The notes under the pieces were generated by a model, which saw only the letters and a program-made list of their open reading frames with translations, did not search any database and was not told the DNA's origin. This document shows, in pieces, positions 35,560 through 44,733 of a stretch of DNA of 64,000 nucleotides. Source of the stretch: Streptomyces sp. TS71-3 (GTDB lineage Bacteria > Actinomycetota > Actinomycetes > Streptomycetales > Streptomycetaceae); NCBI RefSeq assembly GCF_018327685.1, contig NZ_BNEL01000001.1:5875904-5939903 (forward strand), read 5' to 3'. Made by a program: the position numbers and the translations under genes. Each line of letters begins with the position of its first letter. Position 1 is the first letter of the stretch.

Positions 35560-35637
35560 CGTCCGTAGAACCCGACGTCCGTAGAACCCGACGTCCGCAA
35601 ACCCGACGTCCGCAAACCCGACGTCCGTGGAACCCGG
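35560..35637. repeat. five-unit tandem repeat of 15-16 bases
   Basis: Units of CGTCCGTAGAACCCGA (twice), CGTCCGCAAACCCGA (twice) and CGTCCGTGGAACCCGG (once), directly upstream of the gene starting at 35660. The pairs show stepwise duplication. The array ends 22 bases before the start codon, so it may affect expression. Confidence 0.9.
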
Positions 35638-35659
35638 CGTCCGCGAGAGGGGAAAACCG

Positions 35660-36544
35660 ATGCGTGTTGTCGTGGCCGGAGCGTCCGGCGTGATCGGGAC
35701 GGCGCTGACGCCGGTGCTGCGTGCCGCCGGGCACGAGGTGGTCCGGCTGGTACGGCGCCCGCCCGGGGCGGCCGACGAGCGGCAGTGGGATCCGACCACC
35801 GGCGTCATCGCGGACGGGGCGCTGGACGGGGCCGACGCCGTGATCAACCTCTGCGCGGTCGACACCACCGCCAAGCGCTGGACGCCGGAGTTCAAGGCGG
35901 AGCTGCGTGACAGCCGGGTGGTCCCGACCCGGGTGCTGGCCGAGGCCGTCGCGGCGCACGGCGTGCCCGCGCTGCTGAACAGCTCATCGATCGCGCTCTA
36001 CGGCGACACGGGTGACCGGGTGATGGACGAGTCGGAGCCGGCCGGCGGCGGCTTCCTCGCCGAGGTGGACCATGCCCGTGAGGACGCGACGAAAGCGGCC
36101 GCCGGCGCGCGGACCGTGTTGCTGCGCACCGGGATCGTGCTGTCGCCCACCGGCGGCCTGCTCGGCCAGCTGCGGCCCATGGTCGCGTGGGGCGCGGGCG
36201 GCCGGATGGGCACCGGCCGGCAGTACCTCTCGTGGATCTCCCTGCACGACGAGGTGGCGGCCATCCAGTACGCCCTCGAACACGACGAGATCAGCGGCCC
36301 CGTCAACCTCTGCGGGCCGCAGCCCGTCACCAACGCCGAGATGGTGCGCGCCGTCGGCCGGCTGCTGCACCGGCCCACACCCTGGGTCTATCCCGCCTGG
36401 CTGCTGCGCCTGTTCGTCGGCGAACTGGCCGACGCCGGCGCCATGACGGGCCAGCGGGCCGTGCCCGACGTCCTCGTCCGCCACGGCTTCGAGTTCCGCC
36501 ACCCGACGGTGTCCGTCGCCCTCACCGCCGCCGTAAGGCCCTGA
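35660..36544 (+). CDS. NAD(P)-dependent epimerase-like protein, SDR39U1/TIGR01777 type
   Basis: A 294-residue extended SDR-like protein starting at ATG 35660 after GAGAGGGGAA. The nucleotide motif is VVVAGASGVIGTALTPVL at residues 3-20. INLCAVDTTAKRWTPEFKAELRDSRV and SSSIALYGDTGDRVMDE match the SDR39U1 family, in which the Tyr-Lys pair is altered. LSWISLHDEVAAIQYALEH is the conserved segment before the C-terminal DUF1731-like helix region. The exact reaction is unknown. It is divergent from the P450. Confidence 0.85.
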   Translation: MRVVVAGASGVIGTALTPVLRAAGHEVVRLVRRPPGAADERQWDPTTGVIADGALDGADAVINLCAVDTTAKRWTPEFKAELRDSRVVPTRVLAEAVAAHGVPALLNSSSIALYGDTGDRVMDESEPAGGGFLAEVDHAREDATKAAAGARTVLLRTGIVLSPTGGLLGQLRPMVAWGAGGRMGTGRQYLSWISLHDEVAAIQYALEHDEISGPVNLCGPQPVTNAEMVRAVGRLLHRPTPWVYPAWLLRLFVGELADAGAMTGQRAVPDVLVRHGFEFRHPTVSVALTAAVRP

Positions 36545-36896
36545 CCGACCTGTTCGCAGGGGTTGGTGACGCGGCGGGCCGGGGCGTGGTCCGCCGACCG
36601 CGGTGCGGGGGCGACGGCAGTGGTACTCGCCCGGTCGGCCGCGCTTTCGATCGTGCCCGCTTTCGGCCCCGCCGCGGCTCTGCCACGACCCTGCCACGGC
36701 CCTGCCACGTCTTCCGGCCCGGGTGGTGAGGTCCCGGAGGCCCCTGGCTGATCACGGGCCCAGCATCATGGCTCTTTCCAACTCTTGAGACCTCAATTAC
36801 TACTCAGTACAGTCGGCCATCCCAGCGCACCCCCCACAGGTCGGCGCCCTCCAGGGCTCCGTTGTGCCGACCCGGGCGCCGAGAGAGAGGCTTGTC
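36545..36896. other. intergenic region before the JAMM-like gene
   Basis: A 352-base space. It has three copies of CTGCCACGRCC near 36680-36710 and an AT-richer part around 36770-36800 (CTCAATTACTACTCAG) that may hold the promoter of the next operon. No gene is convincing. Confidence 0.5.
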
Positions 36897-37538
36897 ATGT
36901 CCTCGCCATTTTGTTCGGATCCTCCCGCGGTGCTCATGGACGACCGGGCACTCCGCGAGTTCCTGGTCGTGGCCATGCGTGAATACCGGCTCATCACCGA
37001 GGACGCACCGCTGCCCTGCTTCGCGCTCGCCATCGGGACGGCGCAGACGGACACGGTCCACATCCAGCGTGTGGCCTTCGCCCGCAACGCGCGTACCTAC
37101 GATCCGGCGGCCTGCCGCGAGTTCGCCGAGTCGATCGTGCCGACCTTCGGCCCCGCCTACGAGAACGAGAACCGGGGCTGGTGGATCGACTCCGGCGACC
37201 TTCTGCGGTTATGGCGCGAAGCCGAGGGCGAGGGACTGGACATCGTGGGCTCCATTCACATGCACCCCGACTGGCACCGCCTGGGCCCGCCCTGCGAACG
37301 CACGATGGTGCTGAACGAGCGGCCCACCCCTATGGACCGTCACGTGTACCGCAACACGGCCTGGCCGATCAACGTGATCTGCTACCTGGAGCGTCGTGCG
37401 GGCGACTTTTACCACACGCTCGCGGCCTGGGCGCCACCGCCGCTCGACGAGCCGGACGCCGACTGCACCGAACTGCCCCTGCGCATCCGCACCGCCGACC
37501 TGGTGGGCGTGGGCGCCGACGCCGGAGGTTCCCGATGA
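36897..37538 (+). CDS. JAMM/MPN-like metalloprotein (Mov34/JAB fold candidate)
   Basis: A 213-residue protein from ATG 36897. The central segment DIVGSIHMHPDWHRLGPP at residues 115-132 resembles the zinc motif of JAMM peptidases, with H121-x-H123-P and nearby D125 and H127. The usual Ser and downstream Asp ligand are not in their normal place; MDRH near residue 153 may supply one. The N-terminal half has strands FALAIGTAQTDTVHIQRVAF as in MPN folds. JAMM proteins remove C-terminal tags from ubiquitin-like or sulfur-carrier proteins; no such carrier is nearby. It is translationally coupled to the next gene. Confidence 0.6.
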   Translation: MSSPFCSDPPAVLMDDRALREFLVVAMREYRLITEDAPLPCFALAIGTAQTDTVHIQRVAFARNARTYDPAACREFAESIVPTFGPAYENENRGWWIDSGDLLRLWREAEGEGLDIVGSIHMHPDWHRLGPPCERTMVLNERPTPMDRHVYRNTAWPINVICYLERRAGDFYHTLAAWAPPPLDEPDADCTELPLRIRTADLVGVGADAGGSR

Positions 37539-38344
37539 CCGTGCATGACGAACACATCCGTGCTCTGTGGGACACGATGGCGCGAGGCTGGGCCGAGGGC
37601 GACGCCACGCTCTTCGGTGAAGCCTTCGCCTCGGACTGCGACTTCACCACGGTGGGGGGCGACCGCCCCGCCGGCCGCGCCGGAATCGTGCAGCGGCACG
37701 AGGAACTCTTCCGCACCGCCTACCGCTCCACCGTGCTCCAGGTACGCATCGACAGCATCAGCCATCCGACCCCCGACCTCGCCGTCGTCCACGCCGCGTC
37801 CACCATCGCCACGGCCGACGGCGGCAAGCTCGCCGACACCGACGCCCTCGCCCTGGTCCGCCGAGACGCGCACGAGGGGCGGTGGCGCATCGTCGCCTTC
37901 CACAACATGGTCCCGGTGAGCCGGCCGGCCGAGCAGCCGTCCCGGCGCACCGCTGGGAATCAGGAGAAGCACGCCTCCTCCCTGCTGCGCCATCTGGCGA
38001 TCGTCGTCAGCGACCCCGGCAGCCTCGCCGCGTTCTACCAGGACGTGTTCGGCATGGAGGTCTTCCACAAGGACCCCGACGGCAGCCGGTTCCTCAGCGA
38101 CGGCTACTTCACCCTGGCCCTGATCCAGCACCGGCTCGACGGCGAGACCCCGCTGGGCATGAACCACTTCGGGTTCCACATCGGCGACACCGAGGCCGTG
38201 ACGGCCCTGCTGACCTCCCGCGGTGTGCAGAAACCGGCAGAGCGATCCACCGGCCGCCCGTTCGCGGAGTACCGGGCCATGGATCCCGAGGGCAACTGGT
38301 TCGACCTGTCCGAGCACGGCTTCGGCGGTCCGGGCTCAAGCTGA
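37535..38344 (+). CDS. SnoaL-like / VOC (glyoxalase) two-domain fusion protein
   Basis: A 269-residue protein that overlaps the upstream stop by four bases. Residues 1-130 form an NTF2/SnoaL-like domain (LWDTMARGWAEGDATLFGEAFASDCDFTTVGG to WRIVAFHNM). After a linker, residues 148-262 form a vicinal oxygen chelate domain: LLRHLAIVVSDPGSLAAFYQDVFGMEVF, GMNHFGFHIGD and a final Glu in MDPEGNWFDL. VOC domains use His/His/Glu sites for a metal; H152, H210-H214 region and the Glu of DPEGN fit. The fusion in one chain is uncommon. A ring-forming, isomerising or dioxygenase role is possible, but the substrate is unknown. Confidence 0.82.
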   Translation: MTVHDEHIRALWDTMARGWAEGDATLFGEAFASDCDFTTVGGDRPAGRAGIVQRHEELFRTAYRSTVLQVRIDSISHPTPDLAVVHAASTIATADGGKLADTDALALVRRDAHEGRWRIVAFHNMVPVSRPAEQPSRRTAGNQEKHASSLLRHLAIVVSDPGSLAAFYQDVFGMEVFHKDPDGSRFLSDGYFTLALIQHRLDGETPLGMNHFGFHIGDTEAVTALLTSRGVQKPAERSTGRPFAEYRAMDPEGNWFDLSEHGFGGPGSS

Positions 38345-38510
38345 GGGCTGTCCCGCGCCGGCTGGTCGTCGATCGGGCCGTACCTCCCGAGGACGACGAC
38401 GAGTCGGCCCCCAGATCTACTGGAACGTCACGCTCCGGTCTGATGGATGGCTCGCGAACTGCCTCCCGCGGTTGATGAATCGCCTTTCCCCGGTGAATAG
38501 CGTCAAAGGC

Positions 38511-38558
38511 GCCGAGGCTGGGATGAGGGAGCTCCGGCTCCCTCATCCCAGCCTCGGC
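38511..38558 (+). terminator. strong 22-base-pair hairpin
   Basis: A perfect 22-base stem with a TCCG loop, 170 bases after the SnoaL-VOC stop. The arms begin GCCGAGGCTGGGATGAGGG. No T-run follows. It is probably the terminator of the JAMM operon and insulates the M1 peptidase gene. Confidence 0.8.
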
Positions 38559-38666
38559 CCCTCCCGCGCCCGCGGGGACACCATTCGCATACTCGTCTCC
38601 GCAACGGCACGTCGGACCAGCGCACGCACGTCAGGTACGCCGAGCGGAGAGGAAGGACCCCACGCC

Positions 38667-40229
38667 ATGCCTCTCCATCCGCACCCCTCACCGGCCGGTG
38701 CGCGCTTCGCGGCTGTGACCACGAGGAAGAGCGCCTCGGCCGTGGCACTCGCCCTGGTCGTGCCGCTCGCGGCCACCGGCTGTTCCACGGCCGACGCCGC
38801 CCCTACCACCACCGTCGTCACCGACGCCCTGGCTGCCCGTCCCGGCGCGGACCACGGTCACGAACGCCTCTTCCCCGATCTCGGAAACGGCGGCTACGAG
38901 GCCCGAACCTACGCCGTCCACTTCGACTACCGCCCCGGCACGTCCCGGATGCCCGCCCGCACCGTGGTGAACGCCCGTGCCACCCAGAGCCTCTCCCGCC
39001 TCAGCCTCGACTCGGCAGCCCAGGAGGTCACGGCAGTCACCGTCGACGGCCGTCCGGCAGCCTTCCGCGTGGACGCCCGCCACGAGAAGCTGTACGTCAC
39101 GCCGGAGCACCCCCTGCCCACCGGGAGCCTGTTCCGCGTCGATGTCCGATACACCGCCGACCGGGCGAAGAACCCGACCTCGCCGGCCTACCACCTCCCG
39201 GACGGGGTCAAGTGGCCCTTCAAGAGCTGGGTGGCGACCAAGGACGGCTTCGCCTTCATGGGGCAGCCGGACCGGGCACACCTCTTCTTCCCCTCCAACG
39301 ACGTGCCCGACGACAAGGCCCGTGTCAGCTTCGACGTCACCGTGCCGCGCGGCACGGTAGCCGTGGCCAACGGCGATCTCGTACGGCACCGGCGGCTCCC
39401 GGACAGCCGCGACGAGTTCACGTACCTCACACGCGAGGACATCCCCACGGACGTGACCCAGGTCGCGGTGGGAGACCTTCGCCCCATCGACCAGCGCGGC
39501 CCCCACGGACTGCCCGTCCGCAACTGGGTGCCGGCAGGGATGTACGCCGGCCTCGCCCCGGCCGCACGGCGCACCGCCGGCCAGATCTCCTGGTTGGAGA
39601 AGACACTCGGCCTGCGCTACCCGTTCGAGCGGTACGGAGTCCTGGCCGTCGACAGCGACTACGGCGGCGTTGCCCTGGAAACGGCCACCCTCTCCACCTT
39701 CTCCGCCCGCGGACTGGGCCTCCCGGCGGAGCAGGGCACGCCCACCATGGTGCACGAGCTGACACACCAGTTCTTCGGTGACGCCGTATCCGTCCGCACC
39801 TGGGACGACATGTGGCTCAGCGAGGGCCATGCGAACTACTACCAGCTGCTCTACGCCGCGTCCCATGGCGGCGACCGACTCGACGCCGCCATGCACGACG
39901 AGTACCAGGTGGACGCGGACCAGCGCACGTCGGCCGGACCGCCCGGCCGCCTGAAGCAGCCGACAAGCGTCCTCTTCGACACGGACGTACCCGGCGCCCT
40001 GATGCTCTACGGGCTGCGCCAGAAGGTCGGCGACACCACCTTCCACCAGATCGAGCGCACCTTCTTCGACACGTACGAGGGCCGTTCCGCCGACACCCAG
40101 GACTACATCGACGTCGCCAACCGCGTCTCGGGCCGCGACCTCACCTCGTACATCAGGAGCTGGATATACGGCCGGGCGACGCCACCCATGCCCGGGCACC
40201 AGGACTGGAAGCCGGGTAAGCCCAGCTGA
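38667..40229 (+). CDS. secreted M1-family metallopeptidase, lipoprotein
   Basis: A 520-residue protein from ATG 38667 after GGAAGG. The N-terminus has a positively charged signal and lipobox LAATGC. The M1 fold follows: an N-terminal beta domain, then the catalytic HELTHQFFGDAV with the third zinc ligand Glu in WLSEGHANYY 18 residues on. A GAMEN-like segment is not clear; GGVALETATLS stands in its place. It is an exported zinc aminopeptidase-like enzyme of unknown substrate, shorter than PepN because the C-terminal helical domain is absent. Confidence 0.88.
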   Translation: MPLHPHPSPAGARFAAVTTRKSASAVALALVVPLAATGCSTADAAPTTTVVTDALAARPGADHGHERLFPDLGNGGYEARTYAVHFDYRPGTSRMPARTVVNARATQSLSRLSLDSAAQEVTAVTVDGRPAAFRVDARHEKLYVTPEHPLPTGSLFRVDVRYTADRAKNPTSPAYHLPDGVKWPFKSWVATKDGFAFMGQPDRAHLFFPSNDVPDDKARVSFDVTVPRGTVAVANGDLVRHRRLPDSRDEFTYLTREDIPTDVTQVAVGDLRPIDQRGPHGLPVRNWVPAGMYAGLAPAARRTAGQISWLEKTLGLRYPFERYGVLAVDSDYGGVALETATLSTFSARGLGLPAEQGTPTMVHELTHQFFGDAVSVRTWDDMWLSEGHANYYQLLYAASHGGDRLDAAMHDEYQVDADQRTSAGPPGRLKQPTSVLFDTDVPGALMLYGLRQKVGDTTFHQIERTFFDTYEGRSADTQDYIDVANRVSGRDLTSYIRSWIYGRATPPMPGHQDWKPGKPS

Positions 40230-40410
40230 GGGAAGCAGGCCGGCGTCGATGAGCCGCTGCCGGTAGGCAGCCATCCTGCGTGTGGGGGCGTCCCTCCGCA
40301 CCGAGGGCACACGCGCCGACGCCGTTCACGGCTTACCTGCTCGGGACGCCGTCGGGGGGCGACTGGAGCGGGTGCACCGTGAACGGTTCGGCCTGACCGG
40401 CAACGGGATG

Positions 40411-41819
40411 TCAGAACTCGTAGGCCCCGACGTCGTACGGCGCGGACCGGGCCTTCTTGTCGGCGTCGACCGTGGGCGCGTCCCTGTCGGTGGCGGCGCC
40501 GATCGCGGGGTCGCCCGCCTTCAAGTGCAGGTCACCTGCTTGGTAGTTCACGAAGTAGGTCGAGTAGGAGGTGCCGACCGTGATGTTGTTGGAGTGCTGG
40601 GCGTCTGCCGCGGCGGCGGTGTTGAAGGTGTGTGCCAGATTGTTGCGGACGATGTCGCCGGTCGGCGGTGTGCCGTCCTTCTGGTCGGTGAGGCGGATCT
40701 CGCTGTCGGCGGCGGGGTAGCGCGGCACCACCGTGTTGTTGACGATCCTGCTGTCGTTCATGCCGTACAGGCCCATGGCGAGACCGACCTCGACCTGCAC
40801 CACGTTGTTCTCGATCGTCCAGTTGGAGTAGGGGCCGTCGAACGCGCTGAGGCCCTGGATGGTGTACTTCCCGTCGTACTGGAACGGGATCTTGGAGTAG
40901 CGCGTGCCCATGCGGCTGACGAAGACGTTGCCGCGCAGCACCACGTTCGCCACCGGGGTGAAACTGCCGTCACCGCGGTAGCTCTGGAACATGTCCCGGT
41001 GAGGCGGATCGCTCTCCGTACCGGGCGGCACCACCGCGTAGCTGTTGACGGCGGAGCTGTACTCGATCAGGCAGCCGCTGACCTTGCAGCGGTAGGCGTC
41101 CTCCCAGAAGTGGTTCACGCTGTTGCCCCTGACCACTCCTCCGGTCGCGCCGGCGCCCGCGGTCGACGTGCGCTCCAGCATCACGCCGTTGCGCACGTTG
41201 CGGATCTGGTTGTTCAGGACCTGGTCGTTGCTGCCGATGACCACGATGCCGGTGCCGCTGCGGTTCACCCAGTCGTTGTTGTACCAGGTGTCCGCCGCCT
41301 CATCACTGGCCGCGCGGACCTGCGAGTTCTGCAGGATGTCGTTGGTCGCACCGGAGTCGAACTGCACGAGGTTGGCGGTGGTGTACGTGCCGTCGGCCTC
41401 CTGCGGGGAGACCAGGACCCCGTCCACCGTCCAGTGCGTGGCCCCGGCAGCGAAGCGCAGTGTCTTCATACGGGGCACCGCCCCGGGAGCGGCCTTGATC
41501 GTCCGGTTCCCCGAGGAGACACCCCCGTTGACGACGGCGGCACCGTAGTTCCCGCTGCGCAGGTAGACGACGTCGCCGGAGCCGTACGTCCGTCCCTGGG
41601 CGAAGATGTCCTGGAAGGACTTCCAAGGCTGCGCGGACGTACCGGGATTGGCGGACGAGCCGTTCACGGGATCGACGTAGTAGCCGCGGCGGCCGACGCA
41701 CCCGGTGGGGCGCCGACCCCGAAAGCCGTGCGATCGGCCAGGAAACCCAGAAGAAGCAGGACGCAGACGAAGACCGCGGCGAGGCGGCTCCTTCTGCCGA
41801 AGGACGCGGAGACGGACAC
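40411..41819 (-). pseudogene. secreted right-handed beta-helix protein (one frameshift in signal region)
   Basis: The main frame encodes about 425 residues of beta-helix: repeated NNxIxN-type turns (VIGSNDQVLNNQIRNVRNGVML, VVLRGNVFVSRMG, WTIENNVVQV, SRIVNNTVVPRYP, NNLAHTF) ending with GDPAIGAATDRDAPTVDADKKARSAPYDVGAYEF. The signal peptide (SRLAAVFVCVLLLLGFLADRTAFG) is in another frame from GTG 41819. The frames join near GCCCCACCGGG at about 41700; the span is 1409 bases, one short of 470 codons. It is probably an exported polysaccharide-binding or lyase-like protein. An IS110 gene lies 47 bases beyond its start. Confidence 0.75.
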
Positions 41820-41865
41820 GACGAGACCTCGGTTCGAAGTGGGGGGGGTGCCTCTATGTCCTTGG

Positions 41866-43068
41866 TCAAGCGGGGCGTGGGGTTCGGTGTTCGTAGAAGG
41901 TGCCGTCGCGGAGCATCGCGTAGAGCACGCTGATGCGCTGGCGGGCCAGGCGGAGGAGAGCCTGGGTATGAGTCTTTCCTCTGGCTCGGCAGCGGTCGTA
42001 GTAGGTGCGGGAGACGGGATCGTGCAAGGCGGCGAAAGCGGACAGGAACATCGCCCGTTTGAGCTGGCGGTTTCCGCCTCGTGGCGCGTGTTCGCCGTGG
42101 ATCGATGTGCCCGACGACTTGGTGGTCGGGGCCAGGCCGGCGTAGGAGGCGAGATGGGCGGCGGTGGGGAAGCTGGTGCCGTCGCCGACGGTGACCAGCA
42201 GGGTGGCAGCGGTCCTGACCGCGATCCCCGGCATCGAGATCAGGACCTGGGAAAGAGGGTGCTCCTCCAGCAGGGCCTCGATCTGCGCTTGAAGAGCGCG
42301 GCGCTGTTCGTGGACAGCCGCGAGCGAGCGGGCCAGCGAGGGGATCACGATGTCGAGCGTGCCGGTCCCCGGGACCACGACGGTCTGTTCGTCGAGTGCG
42401 TCGAAGACGTCGTCGATCAGCCGCTGGGCCATGCGCGGGGCTTTGGGTCGGATGGTTTCGACGAGTTTGCGGCGGCCGGCTTTCCTGAGGGCGGATGGGG
42501 ATCCGTAGCGCTCCAGCAGCCAGGTGACTGCTTGGTGATCCAGCCGCGGGCCCAGGACGCGTTCGAGGCTGGGGTGGAACTGTGTGAGCAGGCCGCGTAT
42601 GCGGTTGCTGGTGCGTGTGGCCTCGGTGGCAAGATCCTGGTCGAAGCCGACCAGCACGGTGAGTTCGGCGGTGATCTCATCGGTCAGTTCCAGGGACCGC
42701 AGGGTGTGGGGCATGGTGCGGGCGGCGTCCGCGATGACCGCGGCGTCCTTGGCGTCGGTCTTGGCCTCGCCCGGGTAGAGGTCGGCGATCCTGCGCATCG
42801 CAAGTCCGGGCAGGTAGGCGACCTTGCAGCCTGCGTCCCGGGCCACGGTCAGTGGCAGAGCGCCGATCGAGGCGGGCTGGTCCACGATCAGCAGGACGGT
42901 GCCGAATTTGGCGGCCAGCTTGTCGAAGACGGCTCGCAGTTTCGGTTCGCTGTTGGGCAGGGGCTTGTCGAAGACCTTCTTGCCGGCTGGGGTGAGTCCG
43001 TGGCCGTGGTGGGCGGTCTTGCCGACGTCCAGGCCGAGGAAGACGCCCACGTCGCCGGTGTCGAACAT
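41866..43068 (-). mobile_element. IS110-family transposase
   Basis: A 400-residue recombinase from ATG 43068 (AGGAG upstream). The N-terminal RuvC-like DEDD domain shows GVFLGLDVGKTAHHGH near residues 8-23, VDQPAS, and KTDAKDAAVIADAART with the last acidic residues. The C-terminal Tnp domain includes SMPGIAVRTAATLLVTVGDGTSF and ends with the conserved Ser region GKTHTQALLRLARQRISVLY. IS110 elements lack terminal inverted repeats and use a bridge RNA for target choice. Element ends were not mapped; the left one must be close to 41830-41860. The gene is intact. Confidence 0.92.
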
Positions 43069-43330
43069 CGTGCTGTCAGCTCCTTTGGTGCGGCTGGCCT
43101 GGGCTTCGGTGTCGTACGCGCGCATCCACGTTATGCAGACCTGCCGCCCGTGAACTGTCCGGCGTTGCGCCGGACCGGACGGTGGCCGGACCTCTCATCA
43201 GCGGCTCCGACGGCACCTCTCGGGCCCGGTGAACACCACCCCCCACGTCATCTCGGACAGGGGGACACAGTCATGCCGGGCCCGGAGGCCAGCGGCCCTC
43301 TTGCAGGACCGCGAAAAAGATAACGGGGGG
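43069..43330 (-). ncRNA. candidate IS110 bridge RNA region
   Basis: In the IS110 group the non-coding end upstream of the transposase gene encodes a bridge RNA. Here that stretch contains an 8-base hairpin (GTCCGGCG-TTG-CGCCGGAC, 43157-43175) and two repeats of the CGGGCCCGG core near 43219 and 43277, consistent with a folded RNA. The exact borders and guide loops cannot be set without comparison to related copies. Confidence 0.35.
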
Positions 43331-43391
43331 GGGTGGCGGTCGTGCTTCGCTTGCCGAGGAGTGTGGGCCCAAGTCATTCCTTGCGTCAACA

Positions 43392-43409
43392 GATTCATTG
43401 GAATGAATC
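43392..43409. promoter_or_regulatory. operator candidate upstream of GntR/LacI-type regulator
   Basis: An inverted repeat, GATTCATT-GG-AATGAATC, 52-69 bases before the regulator start. Its position and symmetry fit autoregulation by the downstream protein. It lies beside the presumed outer end of the IS110 element. Confidence 0.5.
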
Positions 43410-43460
43410 CATGGATCCGGTGCCCGGGCACGGGCCCTGACGGCAGATAAGGTCATCCGC

Positions 43461-44636
43461 GTGACACAGACGCACCGGTCCGAACCCGAGACGCTGCGGT
43501 CCGAAGGAGACACGCAGCGGTCCGAAGGCGAGGAGAAGACCTCCGCACGCCCTCCCGCGGGCACCGCGGCGCGCGGGCACAAGACCCGGCGCCTCGCCGA
43601 CGAACTGCGCCGCGGTATCGCCGAGCTGCGCTGGCCCAGTGGAAAACTGCCCACCGAACAGGAACTGGCACAGGACCAGCAGGTCAGCCTCAACACCGTA
43701 CGGCGCGCCGTCGACCTCCTCGTCCACGAGGGGCTGGTCTACCGCAAGCAAGGATCGGGAACCTACGTCTCCTCCCCGCAGGCGGCCGAGACCGGCTACG
43801 CCGTCGGGGTGGTCGTGCCGTCGCTGACCTACTACTACCCGCGCGTCATCGCCGGCATCGAGCGTGAACTGGCCCGGCACGGCTCCCGGATGCTGCTGCG
43901 CTGCACCGACTGGGACCCCGCCATGGAGCGGGGCGCCGTGAACGAGCTGATCAGGGCGGGCTCGACGGGCCTGATCCTGGTGCCGGCACTCAGCCATGAC
44001 CGGGCCGACCTGTGGCCCTCGGACCCCGACGAACTCAGCGTCCCCAGCGTGCTCGTCGAACGAGGCCTGACCGTGCCGGCGACCCTGCACGAGTTCGTCT
44101 GCACCCACCACGCGGCCGGCACACTGTCCGCCCTTCGCTATCTGCTGAGCCTGGGCCACACCTGCGTCGGCTACATGGAACGATCAAGTCCGCACACCGC
44201 CCCCCAGATCCGCTCGGGCCTGTCCACGGCCCTGGAGCAAGCCGGCCTCGGCCCGGACCCGGTGATCACGACCTCGCTGGCGCGCTGGACCCCTCACGAC
44301 GCGGACCGCTTCCTCGAACGCATCCTGGACCACGGCATCACGGGCGTGCTCTGCTTCGCCGACCGCGAGGCGTCCCTGCTCGTCAGCGCCGCCCGGCGAA
44401 GGTACCTGGTCGTCCCCGACGACCTCTCCGTGATCAGCTACGACGATGAGGTCGCCGACCTGTGCGAGATACCGCTGACCGCGGTGTCCCCGCCGAAGGC
44501 CGAGATCGGCAGACGCGCCGCGCGCGTACTCGCCGCCCGCATCGCCGATCCCGAGGCGCCGCGACGGCAGGAAGCCCTCGTACCCCGCCTCGTGATACGC
44601 GACTCCACCGGACCAGCGCCCGGCGGCGCCAGGTGA
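43461..44636 (+). CDS. GntR-type DNA-binding / LacI-type effector regulator
   Basis: A 391-residue protein from GTG 43461. A Ser/Glu-rich N-terminal tail of about 35 residues is followed by a GntR winged helix (LADELRRGIAELRWPSGKLPTEQELAQDQQVSLNTVRRAVDLLVHEGLVYRKQGSGTYVSS). Then a periplasmic-binding-like domain starts VGVVVPSLTYYYPRVIAGIERELARHG and ends with VISYDDEVADLCEIPLTAVSPP. This is the AraR-like architecture, usually a sugar-responsive repressor. The sugar is unknown; the beta-helix protein gene beyond the IS may be a target. Confidence 0.88.
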   Translation: MTQTHRSEPETLRSEGDTQRSEGEEKTSARPPAGTAARGHKTRRLADELRRGIAELRWPSGKLPTEQELAQDQQVSLNTVRRAVDLLVHEGLVYRKQGSGTYVSSPQAAETGYAVGVVVPSLTYYYPRVIAGIERELARHGSRMLLRCTDWDPAMERGAVNELIRAGSTGLILVPALSHDRADLWPSDPDELSVPSVLVERGLTVPATLHEFVCTHHAAGTLSALRYLLSLGHTCVGYMERSSPHTAPQIRSGLSTALEQAGLGPDPVITTSLARWTPHDADRFLERILDHGITGVLCFADREASLLVSAARRRYLVVPDDLSVISYDDEVADLCEIPLTAVSPPKAEIGRRAARVLAARIADPEAPRRQEALVPRLVIRDSTGPAPGGAR

Positions 44637-44656
44637 CATCGGAAGGCCGCCCCGAC

Positions 44657-44733
44657 CGGAAAGCGGTGGGAGCACCGAGGCGTCCACGACCCGCAGGCCG
44701 GCTGTGCCGCGCCCCGTAGCTCCGGATCCACCA
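44657..44733 (-). pseudogene. GMC oxidoreductase C-terminal remnant
   Basis: Two minus-strand frames spell VDPELRG and GTAGLRVVDASVLPPLS, the C-terminal signature of GMC oxidoreductases. Only about 25 codons remain and a frame change separates the two halves. The rest of the 370-base space up to 45005 holds no gene; it has three TATCCCRTG repeats at 44913-44960. Confidence 0.5.

Noticed and set aside
35482..35959. Minus-strand frames across the tandem repeats with DVGFADVGF-type repeats
   Set aside because: The repeats are explained by the DNA array at 35560-35637, and the frames are antisense to the SDR39U1-like gene.
40282..43323. A plus-strand open frame of about 1000 codons
   Set aside because: It is antisense to the beta-helix gene and the IS110 transposase, both of which have clear protein features on the minus strand.
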